DNA of 45,539 nt from Muribaculum sp. (GTDB lineage: Bacteria; Bacillota; Clostridia; Lachnospirales; Lachnospiraceae). Under the pieces are notes generated by a model. That model was not told where the DNA came from and made no database searches. It saw only the letters and a program-made list of their open reading frames with translations. Below, one piece after another: positions 17,514 to 26,008 of the stretch. The translations under genes and the position numbers were made by a program. The stretch lies in assembly GCA_023663735.1 (NCBI GenBank), contig JAMPGV010000016.1, positions 1-45,539 of the forward strand, in the 5' to 3' direction. Each line of letters opens with the position of its first letter. Positions within the stretch are counted from its first letter, which is position 1.

Positions 17514-18944
17514 TCACAGTTCCCCTACCGCAGCCTGCAGCGCCTCCTCGGAGGTCACAGGCCGTTGAAAAACACCGTCGTCGAACAGCGACATCTGCCG
17601 ATAGCTCATCCCGTCGCTTCCGAAACGGATCCGCTCCTGCTCGCTTGTGAGATTGCGCACGATATAATCCTCCTCCAGCTTCGTGGGATACATCATGCGT
17701 CCGCTGCAGGTGACAAAATATAACGCCCGTTTCAACACTACGCCCAGCTTTTTCAAATCCGCAAAGGTCAGATTGCAGCTTCTACGCGCCGCTATGATGC
17801 GCCTTGCGCTCTTGACTCCCACCCCCGGGATCCGCAGCAGCTTCTCGTAGGGCGCCCGGTTGATCTCCACGGGGAATTCCTCCAGATGCCGCACCGCCCA
17901 ATCCTCTTTGGGATCCAGCATCACATTAAAAAACGGCCTCTTCTCATCCAGAAGTTCCTGTGCCTCGAACCCGTAAAACCGCAGCAGCCAGTCCGCCTGA
18001 TACAGCCTGTGTTCCCGAAGCAGCGGCGGCCCGTCCGGCAGAGCCGGGAGACTCTTGTCCTGATTGACCTGCACATAGGCGGAATAGAAAACTCTCTTCA
18101 AGTCAAACTTCCGATACAGGCTCTCCGCCACATGCAAGATCTGATAATCGTTCTCCGGGGTCGCTCCGATAATCATCTGCGTGGACTGGCCTCCCGCCAC
18201 GAAGCGCGGCGCATGGCGATAGAGCGCCAGTTCATTCTTATTCTCCGTAATGCCGTTTTGAATCTGGCGCATAGGCGTTAGAATGTTCCTGCGGTGTTTG
18301 TTGGGCGCCAGCGTGCGCAGCCCTTCCGCCGTCGGAAGCTCTAAATTGACGCTCATCCTGTCAACTAAGAATCCCGTCCGCCGAATCAGCTCCGCATCCG
18401 CCCCCGGGATTGCCTTCACATGGACGTAACCGTTGAAGCGGTACTTGACCCGCAGGAGATAGACGGTGCGGCAGATCTGTTCCATGGTGAAATCCGGACT
18501 GTTGATAATCCCGGAACTTAAGAACAACCCTTCTATATAATTGCGCCGATAAAATTCAATGGTGAGCGCGCAGATTTCCTCCGGCGTGAAAGTGGCTCTG
18601 GGTACATCGTTGGAACGGCGGTTCAAGCAATATTTACAGTCGTAAATACATTCGTTGGTCATCAGAATCTTCAACAGCGAGATGCATCGCCCGTCGCCGG
18701 AAAAACTGTGGCAGATGCCCGCCGCAATGCAGTTTCCCATGGCTTTGGCACGCCCCGCGCCGCACGCTCCGCCGGGCAGCGTCCTATCCCGCCCCGCGCC
18801 GCCTCCCATACCGTCCCAAGGCCTGTCGCTCCCGCTTCTGTCCACGCCGCTGGAAGTGCAGGAAACATCATATTTGGCGGCATCCGTCAGGATTCCCAAT
18901 TTTGTCATAAGAGACTGAGCCTGTCCCGTTACCATGTATTCCAC
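17514..18944 (-). CDS. TIGR03916 putative DNA modification/repair radical SAM protein
   Basis: The protein has the radical SAM motif CIYDCKYC (Cx3Cx2C) near residue 100, SLLKILMTNE just before it, and a C-terminal helix-hairpin-helix (LRIPGVGVKSARRII) that usually binds DNA. I choose the GTG at 18944, which has GGAGG seven bases upstream; an ATG at 18935 is also plausible, while the ATG at 18962 overlaps the Shine-Dalgarno. Between AAKYDVSC and NCIAAGICHSF there is an extra Gly/Arg-rich stretch of about 35 residues where relatives, as I recall them, have a much shorter loop. It forms an operon with the TIGR03915 gene. The modified substrate is unknown. Confidence 0.87.
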   Translation of the reverse strand: MEYMVTGQAQSLMTKLGILTDAAKYDVSCTSSGVDRSGSDRPWDGMGGGAGRDRTLPGGACGAGRAKAMGNCIAAGICHSFSGDGRCISLLKILMTNECIYDCKYCLNRRSNDVPRATFTPEEICALTIEFYRRNYIEGLFLSSGIINSPDFTMEQICRTVYLLRVKYRFNGYVHVKAIPGADAELIRRTGFLVDRMSVNLELPTAEGLRTLAPNKHRRNILTPMRQIQNGITENKNELALYRHAPRFVAGGQSTQMIIGATPENDYQILHVAESLYRKFDLKRVFYSAYVQVNQDKSLPALPDGPPLLREHRLYQADWLLRFYGFEAQELLDEKRPFFNVMLDPKEDWAVRHLEEFPVEINRAPYEKLLRIPGVGVKSARRIIAARRSCNLTFADLKKLGVVLKRALYFVTCSGRMMYPTKLEEDYIVRNLTSEQERIRFGSDGMSYRQMSLFDDGVFQRPVTSEEALQAAVGEL

Positions 18945-19031
18945 CTGCGCACCTCCGAACATTTGTTTGTATCTATATTAGCACATATGTTCTGGATACG
19001 CAAGTATTTCCTGTTTATTTCCGCGAATAAT

Positions 19032-19060
19032 GAGCAAAGTCAATGCAATTGACTTTGCTC
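19032..19060. repeat. Perfect 13-bp inverted repeat in the 364-bp gap before the PepSY gene
   Basis: GAGCAAAGTCAAT-GCA-ATTGACTTTGCTC. Neither strand has a T-tract after it, so it is not a standard terminator. The gap (18945-19308) lies between divergent genes and also holds a weaker hairpin near 19190-19219 (CCGTACTGT / ACAATACGG) and AT-rich promoter-like DNA. No further gene was seen in it. Confidence 0.55.
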
Positions 19061-19308
19061 CAATGACTGCATGGACAGTTGACGAATGCCGCGAGGATCA
19101 AAACATAAATGAATCCCTCAATTATCAGTTGCTAAATCAGCGCGGATTGCTTATAATTTCTATATCAAAAGCACTTTGCACGAGATCTATCCGTACTGTA
19201 TTTGTGTAAAAACAATACGGGAATTCGGATTCTGCCCAACTCAGATTGCAAAATGAGCGGTTTCGTAATCGTCCGGCTGATAATTCTATTGATAAGGAGT
19301 AGAAAATC

Positions 19309-20313
19309 ATGAGACAAAAGGAAAGAAAACTGCGCAAAAAGACCGATTTCAGATGCATCGCCTCTGCATTTGTTTTGGCAATGCTGTGCGGCTGCGGAAA
19401 TCCTTCTGCCGCCGGGGACGGACAGGCGGATCTGTCTGGCGGAACAGATTATATTACCACTTCGGAAGCGAAGAATATCGTGCTGGAAAACGCGGGATTT
19501 TCGGAAGAACAGATCCGGTTTGTGCGCTTCCACCTGAATACGGACGGCGATGGCGCAAGCTATGAAATTGAATTTATAAGCGAGACGGAGGAGTATGACT
19601 ATCTGCTTGATGCGGCAACGGGAGAAATCTTGGCCATGAACTGCGAAGCGGTCAATCTGCCGCTTGCGGAGGCCGCACAGGAAACGGTGCCGGAAAGCAC
19701 GCAAACACAAGGCGCATCTGGGAACGCACAGACACAGGGTGTACCGGGAAACGCACAGACACAAGGCGCACCGGGAAACGCACAGACACAGGGTCTACCG
19801 GGAAACGCACAGACACAGAGCGCCCAAAACGGCGGCTCTGCGCCTGTAAAGGATGAGTACATTGGCCGGGAGGCGGCCAAACAGGCCGCGCTGCAACATG
19901 CGGGGTTTGATGCGGACAGCGTGAATTTCACCCATGTACATTTGGAATTTGACGACGGACGCTGGCAATATGATGTGGAATTTCATCAGGGACAAGAAGA
20001 GTATGATTACGATATCGATGCGGTGACGGGAGAGATTCTGTCCTACGATCACGATACCGATTATAAGAAAACGGTCTCTGCCGCCGAAACCCAAACGGCC
20101 GGCGGACGAATTACCGAAGCCGAGGCCAAACGGCTGGCGCTGCAACATGCGGGAATCTCCGAAAGCGATGCGCAGTCCCTGACAATCGAATTGGATTATG
20201 ACGACGGGCGGGCAGAATATGAAGTCGAATGGCATGTGGGAGAGACGGAATACACCTGCGACGTGGACGCTTACACCGGGGAAATCCTCAGTTTTGAGGC
20301 GGAGCTGGACTAA
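19309..20313 (+). CDS. Lipoprotein with three PepSY domains and a repeat linker
   Basis: The 334-residue protein has a positively charged N-terminus, a hydrophobic segment and a lipobox-like LCGC about residue 27-30. Three PepSY-type units follow, each with a helix of the form EAKxxxLxxAG and paired strands ending YDxDAxTGEIL: about 48-110, 178-245 and 262-330. The first two are joined by a linker made of four 9-residue repeats (G-[AVL]-[SP]-G-N-A-Q-T-Q). PepSY domains often inhibit or regulate extracellular proteases. AAGGAG precedes the ATG by nine bases. The stop codon overlaps the end of a convergent gene by 26 bp. Confidence 0.83.
   Translation: MRQKERKLRKKTDFRCIASAFVLAMLCGCGNPSAAGDGQADLSGGTDYITTSEAKNIVLENAGFSEEQIRFVRFHLNTDGDGASYEIEFISETEEYDYLLDAATGEILAMNCEAVNLPLAEAAQETVPESTQTQGASGNAQTQGVPGNAQTQGAPGNAQTQGLPGNAQTQSAQNGGSAPVKDEYIGREAAKQAALQHAGFDADSVNFTHVHLEFDDGRWQYDVEFHQGQEEYDYDIDAVTGEILSYDHDTDYKKTVSAAETQTAGGRITEAEAKRLALQHAGISESDAQSLTIELDYDDGRAEYEVEWHVGETEYTCDVDAYTGEILSFEAELD
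19711..19818 (+). repeat. Four tandem 27-bp repeats inside the PepSY lipoprotein gene
   Basis: Four in-frame units begin at 19711, 19738, 19765 and 19792, each encoding nine residues ending GNAQTQ. Near-identity at the DNA level implies recent slippage or recombination; repeat number may vary between strains and would change linker length only. Confidence 0.85.
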
Positions 20314-20827
20314 AGAGTCTGCTGCGCCTTTTGTCCGATCGTTTTTTCGCCCACAAACCGATCAAATAGGGAATCTCAAAGAGCAGAACCGGGAGAAACA
20401 GAATCCCCGGCAGCCACCAGTTCCCTATCCCCAGAAAGAGTACCCCCATCGCCATCGTCAGGACGGCTCCCGCCAGCGCCGCCGTCAACGATGCTTTGAG
20501 TTCAAAGCCCGTAACCTGAGCAGACCTCACCAGTGCAATCACCAAGAGCGGTATCATCATGGACGCTGTCTGCGCAAATAGCACCGCAAAATATATAACG
20601 CCCGTTATCACCGAGAGTACGCCATTCAGCCCATGGACTGCCGTGTTTGCAATGTAGGTAAAATTTTCGCCGTCCACATAAATATCCGACACCGTAACTG
20701 CAGCGGGCGGCGCATACACCAATCCATAGGCATACCAGAATGCGGATGCGCACAAGATGACGTGAAAAATGATAAAAAGCCTGAACCGCAGCTTATCCGG
20801 CTGCTGCACTTCTCTTTTTTCTTCCAT
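20288..20827 (-). CDS. Small polytopic membrane protein of unknown function
   Basis: The 179-residue protein shows about four hydrophobic segments: near 16-40, 65-90, 90-103 with 112-135, and 137-158. The N-terminus (MEEKREVQQPDKLRFRL) is charged and the C-terminus is strongly basic (KKRSDKRRSR). I do not recognise a family. It is convergent with the PepSY lipoprotein gene and overlaps its 3' end by 26 bp with no terminator between them. The overall amino-acid pattern and an uninterrupted frame support it as a real gene. Confidence 0.6.
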   Translation of the reverse strand: MEEKREVQQPDKLRFRLFIIFHVILCASAFWYAYGLVYAPPAAVTVSDIYVDGENFTYIANTAVHGLNGVLSVITGVIYFAVLFAQTASMMIPLLVIALVRSAQVTGFELKASLTAALAGAVLTMAMGVLFLGIGNWWLPGILFLPVLLFEIPYLIGLWAKKRSDKRRSRLFSPAPPQN

Positions 20828-20944
20828 AGAATCTCCTCCAACCGACTCCTTCGCTTTGAGGCGGAATCGGCCGTGATGCTTTTATCTTAACATAACCGCC
20901 CGCAGGCGGCAATCTCTTTCCGCCAAAGTTTGCACAAAAAACTA

Positions 20945-20973
20945 TTGCAAAATCCTGCAAAAAGCGTTTAAAT
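20945..20973 (+). promoter_or_regulatory. Probable asnA promoter
   Basis: TTGCAA (20945-20950) and TTAAAT (20968-20973) are 17 bp apart. The -35 region lies inside an inverted repeat TTGCA-N6-TGCAA (20945-20960) that also occurs, with one more spacer base, at 13646-13662. A GC-rich hairpin (about 20988-21007) lies in the leader before the asnA start. Confidence 0.4.
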
Positions 20974-21048
20974 AATAGAGGAGGCGGAGCGGGCAAAACT
21001 GCCCCGCGCAAAATTGATAAAATCGATATCAGGAAAGCAGGATTTGCC

Positions 21049-22059
21049 ATGTCAAAATTAGTGATTCCCAAGGACTATCAGTCCGAGCTTAATCTGTACG
21101 ACACACAGATTGCCATCAAGACCGTAAAGGATTTCTTCCAGACGCTCCTCGCCGAGCGGCTGCATCTTCTGCGGGTGTCCGCACCGCTTTTCGTGGAACC
21201 GGCGTCGGGATTAAATGACAATTTAAACGGTGTGGAACGCCCGGTCAGCTTCGACATCGGCGAACAGGAGGGCGCTGTGGGCGAGATCGTCCAGTCCCTC
21301 GCCAAATGGAAGCGCTATGCCTTGCAAAAATACGGATTCTCCGTGGGAGAAGGCCTCTATACCGATATGAGCGCCATCCGCAGGGACGAAGTGACCGACA
21401 ACATCCATTCCATCTATGTGGATCAATGGGACTGGGAGAAAATTATCGCCAGAGAGGACCGCAATCTGGACACGCTCAAAGAGACCGTCCGCACCGTGTA
21501 CAAAGTCCTGCGCAAGACCGAGAAATATATGTCCATCCATTACGACTACATCAACGAGATTCTTCCTCCCGAGATCTTTTTTGTGACGACCCGAGAGCTG
21601 GAGGAAATGTTCCCGGACTACACGCCCAAAGAGCGTGAATACTACATTGCCAAGGCCAAGGGCGCTGTCTGCGTGATGCAGATCGGCGACAAGTTGGAGA
21701 ACGGAGAACCCCATGACGGGCGCGCACCGGACTATGACGACTGGGCGCTGAACGCCGACATCATCGTCTATTATCCCGTGCTGGACATCGCTCTGGAACT
21801 CTCCAGCATGGGGATCCGCGTGGACAAAAAAGCCATGGAGGAACAGCTTGAGAAAGCGGGCTGCACCGAGCGCGCCAGCCTCCCCTTTCATCAGGCAATC
21901 CTCAAAGAAGAGCTGCCCTTCACCATCGGAGGCGGCATCGGCCAATCCCGCATCTGTATGTTTTTCCTGCGCAAGGCGCATATCGGAGAGGTACAATGTT
22001 CCCTGTGGCCCGACAAGGTCATGGCGGAAGCCAAAGCAAAAGGTCTGCAGCTTTTATAA
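21049..22059 (+). CDS. asnA: Aspartate--ammonia ligase
   Basis: The 336-residue protein matches AsnA throughout: MSKLVIPKDYQSELNLYDTQ at the N-terminus, LFVEPASGLNDNLNGVERPV, SLAKWKRYAL, GLYTDMSAIRRDE, VDQWDWEK, and GGGIGQSRICMFFL with QCSLWPD near the end. AsnA makes asparagine from aspartate, ammonia and ATP in the cytoplasm, with a class II aminoacyl-tRNA-synthetase-like fold. Length and motifs are normal for the family. It is a single-gene unit with its own promoter region and terminator, the terminator stem starting inside the last codons. Confidence 0.97.
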   Translation: MSKLVIPKDYQSELNLYDTQIAIKTVKDFFQTLLAERLHLLRVSAPLFVEPASGLNDNLNGVERPVSFDIGEQEGAVGEIVQSLAKWKRYALQKYGFSVGEGLYTDMSAIRRDEVTDNIHSIYVDQWDWEKIIAREDRNLDTLKETVRTVYKVLRKTEKYMSIHYDYINEILPPEIFFVTTRELEEMFPDYTPKEREYYIAKAKGAVCVMQIGDKLENGEPHDGRAPDYDDWALNADIIVYYPVLDIALELSSMGIRVDKKAMEEQLEKAGCTERASLPFHQAILKEELPFTIGGGIGQSRICMFFLRKAHIGEVQCSLWPDKVMAEAKAKGLQLL

Positions 22060-22078
22060 GCCGCAGACCTTTTGTTTT
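22041..22078 (+). terminator. Intrinsic terminator overlapping the 3' end of asnA
   Basis: AGGTCTGC (22041-22048) pairs with GCAGACCT (22063-22070), followed by TTTTGTTTT. The 5' arm is coding sequence and the stop codon lies in the loop. Confidence 0.85.
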
Positions 22079-22119
22079 CCTGCGCCGCATCCCCGCCGTC
22101 CCGGTCAGAACCGCCCCTC

Positions 22120-24045
22120 CTACCGCCGCGCCTGATACAGCATAAATTTCTCATTTTCATAAGTTAAATCATAAGAAAACATCTCCATAAAGTCCGCAAT
22201 CAAATCTAATTTCTTAAGATTCATCTTCTCCCAAGCCGCCTCCGACAAACCATTCTCCGCCAGCAGTTCCGTGCCTCCCCGCAGATACAGGCCACAGTTT
22301 CTCTCCAGAATAACCACCGGACAGCCGCTCTCCCGCGCGGCAATCTCTTCTTCCAACTCCCGCAGATCCTGCGCCATCACCTCATACTGATAGGAAGCCA
22401 GATCACTCCATGGATTAAAGGCCGAAGGCATCTGTAAATAATAGGACAGCGCCGGAATAGAGCCGTAGAGGATCACTTCCTGCCCCTCCAATCCCTCTTC
22501 CGCCACATAGGCGCTGATACCGCTCATCCACTCCGCCCGCTCGGGACTCATCCGGATGCCGGACAGCACCTCATTGTTTTCAATAACACATGTTGCGTTT
22601 TGGATTCCCGTGGCTTCCGCAAACACGAATCCCATACCAAACTGCCCCGTCTGCGATAAGAACATCGCCAGAAACGCCGCCAGTACCGCCTTGAGCGGAA
22701 ACAGGCTGATGAACCGGCCTCCCTTCCAGTCCTCATCCCCCACATAACAGATCAGTCTGCCAATCTGCCACAGGGTATACGGAGCCGCCACAAAGAGATT
22801 GTTCAAGCTCGGATACACATTGTTATTGCTCCCCAGCGCCGTCAAAGGCACCACCAGCAGCACCAAACCGCTGATCAACCGCTCCTGCGGCGGGCTGCCC
22901 GAATGCACTGTGCGAAAGAATGCGATCCCCATGGAAAGCATCAGGAACAAGACGCCGGGCCGCAAGATCGAACCGTATGAATAAAACTCCAGCGAACAGA
23001 ATCCCCTTTCATAAAGCCACATCAGCATCAGAACCGCCAGACCACAGGCGCCAATCTTCGCGAGACTCCACACAATCTTCCTTCCAACGGATTCCTCCGC
23101 AGCGCCCGCCCTCGGGAAAATACGAACCAAACAGCGCCACAGACATCTGAGCAGGGCAAATCCGGCGGTTCCCGCCAGCACAATCACAGCGATGCGCGCC
23201 AGCCAGTACAGGTTTTCCCGATAAGGATCGATCAGTCCGCTCAACATGGACGTGGGTTTATAGTCCGTGGCGTCCTCCGTCATGGCAAACAGGCGCAGAA
23301 TGCCGCTTATGTACGCATCCAGCCCGTAGCGGATCTGCAGATAGACAAGCCCCGCCGCCAACGCCGTCAGATATCCCCCCAGACAAAATCCGGTATACCG
23401 CGCCGCCAACGCCAGACTGCCCCGCATTCCCTTTTCCCGCGCCCCAAGCAGCGCATAACCCCACACGGCCACAATCAAAGCCGCCTCCGGAAGATTGGAA
23501 AAGCGCACAAACAGATTCGCCGCCAGACAAATCCCCGCCGCAAAAAGATATCCCATCCGCTCCCTCGTCAGCCCAGCGTACAGCAAAATAACCCCGGCCA
23601 GAAAGAGAATGTAGGTCAAATAATTATAGAGCAGCGCCGTGGGACACCAGCACAGGCTCAGCGCCGTCATCTCCCCCACAAACGCAATCGCCCGCGGAAT
23701 CTCCAGCATTCTCGTGCAAAACAGATAGCCCATGATGGCCAGCGCAGCCGCAAAGAGTCCCGTATACAGATTCATGCCCGCCAGCCCGTCCGCTCCGGGC
23801 AGTATGGTCAGAAGATGCCCCACCGCATTGGCCAGATAAGTGGAAAACAGCCACATCGGATCCATATGTTCCGTTCCCATATAGACAAAATTGGCATAAT
23901 TGTATCCCGTGTCCCACAGATCCACACCCCAGTGAATATGCCGCAGAGGATACCAGAACAGGATGAGTACAAGCAGCGGCTCCCACCACACTCCGGAAGC
24001 CCTCCGCCGCTGCGGTTCCCCCACTCTGTGATTTTTATTCTCCAT
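22120..24045 (-). CDS. Polytopic GT-C-like membrane protein
   Basis: The 641-residue protein has roughly ten to thirteen hydrophobic segments up to about residue 490 and a soluble C-terminal part. The first external loop carries acidic residues in WGVDLWDTGYNYANF, placed like the catalytic acidic residues of GT-C glycosyltransferases, but a recognised GT39 or GT83 signature is missing, so this is a fold-level guess. The C-terminal domain contains VILYGSIPALSYYL and CPVVILERN. It lies 60 bp downstream of the acyltransferase gene on the same strand, suggesting joint action in cell-surface glycan synthesis or modification. GGAG lies five bases before the ATG. Confidence 0.6.
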   Translation of the reverse strand: MENKNHRVGEPQRRRASGVWWEPLLVLILFWYPLRHIHWGVDLWDTGYNYANFVYMGTEHMDPMWLFSTYLANAVGHLLTILPGADGLAGMNLYTGLFAAALAIMGYLFCTRMLEIPRAIAFVGEMTALSLCWCPTALLYNYLTYILFLAGVILLYAGLTRERMGYLFAAGICLAANLFVRFSNLPEAALIVAVWGYALLGAREKGMRGSLALAARYTGFCLGGYLTALAAGLVYLQIRYGLDAYISGILRLFAMTEDATDYKPTSMLSGLIDPYRENLYWLARIAVIVLAGTAGFALLRCLWRCLVRIFPRAGAAEESVGRKIVWSLAKIGACGLAVLMLMWLYERGFCSLEFYSYGSILRPGVLFLMLSMGIAFFRTVHSGSPPQERLISGLVLLVVPLTALGSNNNVYPSLNNLFVAAPYTLWQIGRLICYVGDEDWKGGRFISLFPLKAVLAAFLAMFLSQTGQFGMGFVFAEATGIQNATCVIENNEVLSGIRMSPERAEWMSGISAYVAEEGLEGQEVILYGSIPALSYYLQMPSAFNPWSDLASYQYEVMAQDLRELEEEIAARESGCPVVILERNCGLYLRGGTELLAENGLSEAAWEKMNLKKLDLIADFMEMFSYDLTYENEKFMLYQARR

Positions 24046-24105
24046 AGGATCTCCAATCCTCCCAAGATCAGGTAATTTACATATTAAATCTTGTTTTATC
24101 TCTCA

Positions 24106-25233
24106 TTATTCTTCTGTTTGGGCAAACAAACAATCCCATTGAGCCAGCTTTTCCATCCAAATCTTCCACCACTTGGCTCCTGAGAACAGCCGCCCCAGAC
24201 ACACCATGAGAAAGCTGCGCAGCCACTCAATAATAACACCTGTTACAAACATGCAGACCACCGCAGCCGCTGTTTTCGCCAAAAGCTCCGGCACCGTCCT
24301 AACATTCCCCGCGCCAAACCATCCCATCCATTCATAGCGCAGCGCCATGTGTTCATGAAACAGATAGACACCCAGCACATAAGGACCCGCCTGTGCCGCT
24401 ATACGCCCAACAACGCCCGCTCCTTTTCCGTGTAAAAACCACCCGAACAGCCCTACTGCCGCCAGAAACACAAACACATGATTGTACTCCATGCTGATCT
24501 TCAGGATCAGCCCCAGACTGCCCGTGTGCAGATAGACCGTCCGCAGAGCCAGAAGTTCAGCCAAAAGCGCCGCACATCCCACCGCATAGAGCAGCCCGCA
24601 CCGCCACCGCTTTTCCAGAAACAGGACGCCGAACTTCCGGATATAAGCCGCCGCCAGAAAGACGCACAGATACCACAGGCAGTCATACCCCATCCGGTCT
24701 TCCTCCAGCCGGAAGGGGAGAACCGACTTCAGCACGCAGAATGCCAGCAAAAGAATGATTAAAGCAAGTTTTAACTGTTCCTTCGTCATCTGTCTGACGG
24801 CCGCACCCACAAAAGGCAGGAACAGATACAGGAATACATACGCCGTCATAAACCAATAATGCCCCATGGACACCGGGAACAGCAGCGTCAAAAAATCATG
24901 TGTATCCCACCCCGCCGTCAGGCCTCCAAGCCCCGCAGCCAGACCGATTCCTACAGAGTACATCCAGACCTGCAGGTAGAGCCGGATCAAGCGGCTCGGC
25001 TTAAAAGAGGACTCGCAGAGCAGATAACCGCTGATGAGCATATACACATCCACAGCGACGATGCAGAACGCCTCCAGCACCCATGCGGCAAGCCCCGCCG
25101 CGCTCATTTCCGGCGCGGTCACATCCCCCAAAAGTTCCCCTTTGCCCAGAAAATGCAGTACGACCACCATCATCATAGCCAGACAGCGCAGTTCCTCCAG
25201 ATTCTTTTTTCTACCGTCCACCCGTCGCATCAT
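24106..25233 (-). CDS. Membrane acyltransferase, AT3 family (PF01757)
   Basis: The 375-residue protein starts with KNLEELRCLAMMMVVVLHFL, the AT3 entry helix with its characteristic Arg and His residues, and continues with about ten membrane segments including VDVYMLISGYLL, GHYWFMTAYVFLYLFLPF and GVYLFHEH. AT3 proteins transfer acyl groups, often acetyl, onto sugars of surface polymers. It lies between a small membrane-peptide gene and the GT-C-like gene, all on the minus strand. The start is an ATG pair at 25233; the ribosome binding site (GGGGAT) is weak. Confidence 0.87.
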   Translation of the reverse strand: MMRRVDGRKKNLEELRCLAMMMVVVLHFLGKGELLGDVTAPEMSAAGLAAWVLEAFCIVAVDVYMLISGYLLCESSFKPSRLIRLYLQVWMYSVGIGLAAGLGGLTAGWDTHDFLTLLFPVSMGHYWFMTAYVFLYLFLPFVGAAVRQMTKEQLKLALIILLLAFCVLKSVLPFRLEEDRMGYDCLWYLCVFLAAAYIRKFGVLFLEKRWRCGLLYAVGCAALLAELLALRTVYLHTGSLGLILKISMEYNHVFVFLAAVGLFGWFLHGKGAGVVGRIAAQAGPYVLGVYLFHEHMALRYEWMGWFGAGNVRTVPELLAKTAAAVVCMFVTGVIIEWLRSFLMVCLGRLFSGAKWWKIWMEKLAQWDCLFAQTEE

Positions 25234-25255
25234 TTATCAAATCCCCATTTAACAT

Positions 25256-25363
25256 TCATTTCTGCCCGCCGTTTCCCCTGCCGTTCGTAAGATATCCCAC
25301 GACTCCCAGAATCAAGATCAACAGAGTCGCTATCTCTACAACATGGTTTATGGTATCGTACAT
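25256..25363 (-). CDS. Small single-helix membrane peptide (35 aa)
   Basis: An ATG at 25363 (a second ATG just upstream at 25366) has GGAGG seven bases upstream and encodes MYDTINHVVEIATLLILIL followed by GVVGYLTNGRGNGGQK. It has one hydrophobic helix and a polar, basic tail, resembling small membrane peptides and holin-like type I toxins. The frame is open further upstream but without another ribosome binding site. It is 22 bp ahead of the acyltransferase gene and shares the promoter at 25484-25492. Function unknown. Confidence 0.5.
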   Translation of the reverse strand: MYDTINHVVEIATLLILILGVVGYLTNGRGNGGQK

Positions 25364-25483
25364 CATCCTTCCTCCCATCCGCGCCGCAAGGTACCCCCGC
25401 CGCTTTACTGTTCCCGCTGCCCACGGGCAGAACCCGCAAAACCTCCTGCTTTCCGGATTCGCTTCGCTCTGCCCTTCGCGAAC

Positions 25484-25492
25484 ATTATACCA
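25484..25492 (-). promoter_or_regulatory. Extended -10 promoter for the small peptide/acyltransferase unit
   Basis: On the minus strand TGG-TATAAT forms an extended -10; no good -35 is visible. The leader of about 110 bases contains the strong hairpin CTGCCC-GT-GGGCAG. It is divergent from the blaI promoter. Confidence 0.5.
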
Positions 25493-25562
25493 CAATCCAT
25501 ACAGAATAGGATAGCCCGATTCGTATCCTTTTCTTCATTTTATCATTTCCTCCCGATTTCCC

Positions 25563-25631
25563 TTGACAAATCCACTCTAATGAATTAGACTAACCTTAAG
25601 CTCGAACACATTAGAGTATTAGAGATTAGAG
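25563..25631 (+). promoter_or_regulatory. blaI promoter with dyad operator and ATTAGAG direct repeats
   Basis: TTGACA (25563-25568), 16 bp, TAGACT (25585-25590). TCTAAT-GA-ATTAGA (25576-25589) is a perfect dyad covering the -10 side, and ATTAGAG is repeated three times at 25610, 25618 and 25625 in the leader. This is a typical arrangement for autorepression by a BlaI dimer; the assignment to BlaI is inference. Confidence 0.65.
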
Positions 25632-25646
25632 CATCGGAGGCATCTT

Positions 25647-25997
25647 ATGAACACACCCAAAATATTCGAGAGCGAATACCGCTTCTGCCTGATTCTCTGG
25701 GAGCATGAGCCGATCAAGAGCAAGGAGCTTGTAACGCTCTGCAAAGAACAGCTGGGCTGGAAATCCACCACCACCTACACCGTCATCAAACGTCTCTCCG
25801 AGCGGGGCGTCCTCCGCAATGAGAACACCGTCGTCACCTCCCTCGTCTCCAAGGACGAAGTGCAGGAGGCTGAGATCGAAGAGCTGGTGCAGAAGAAATT
25901 TCAAGGTTCCCTTCCCGCCTTTATCGCCGCCTTCGGCAGACATAAAAAGCTGTCCGAGGCGGAAGTGGAAGAGATCCGCAGAATCATCGAAGAATAG
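25647..25997 (+). CDS. BlaI/MecI/CopY family repressor
   Basis: The 116-residue protein has the BlaI winged helix: IFESEYRFCLILWEHEPIKS, then WKSTTTYTVIKRLSERGVL as recognition helix and wing, and a C-terminal dimerisation helix region (LPAFIAAFG...KLSEAEVEEIRRIIEE). Members repress target operons until cleaved or released after activation of a membrane M56 protease. GGAGG lies six bases before the ATG. The M56 receptor gene starts 11 bases after its stop codon, and dyad and direct repeats overlap its promoter. No beta-lactamase or penicillin-binding-protein gene is nearby. Confidence 0.92.
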   Translation: MNTPKIFESEYRFCLILWEHEPIKSKELVTLCKEQLGWKSTTTYTVIKRLSERGVLRNENTVVTSLVSKDEVQEAEIEELVQKKFQGSLPAFIAAFGRHKKLSEAEVEEIRRIIEE

Positions 25998-26008
25998 GAG
26001 GAACAACC

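Noticed and set aside
25230-25439. Alternative 69-codon frame overlapping the small membrane peptide
   Set aside because: Needs a TTG start only two bases from the Shine-Dalgarno and runs across the acyltransferase start; the hydrophobic 35-residue frame has the better ribosome binding site.
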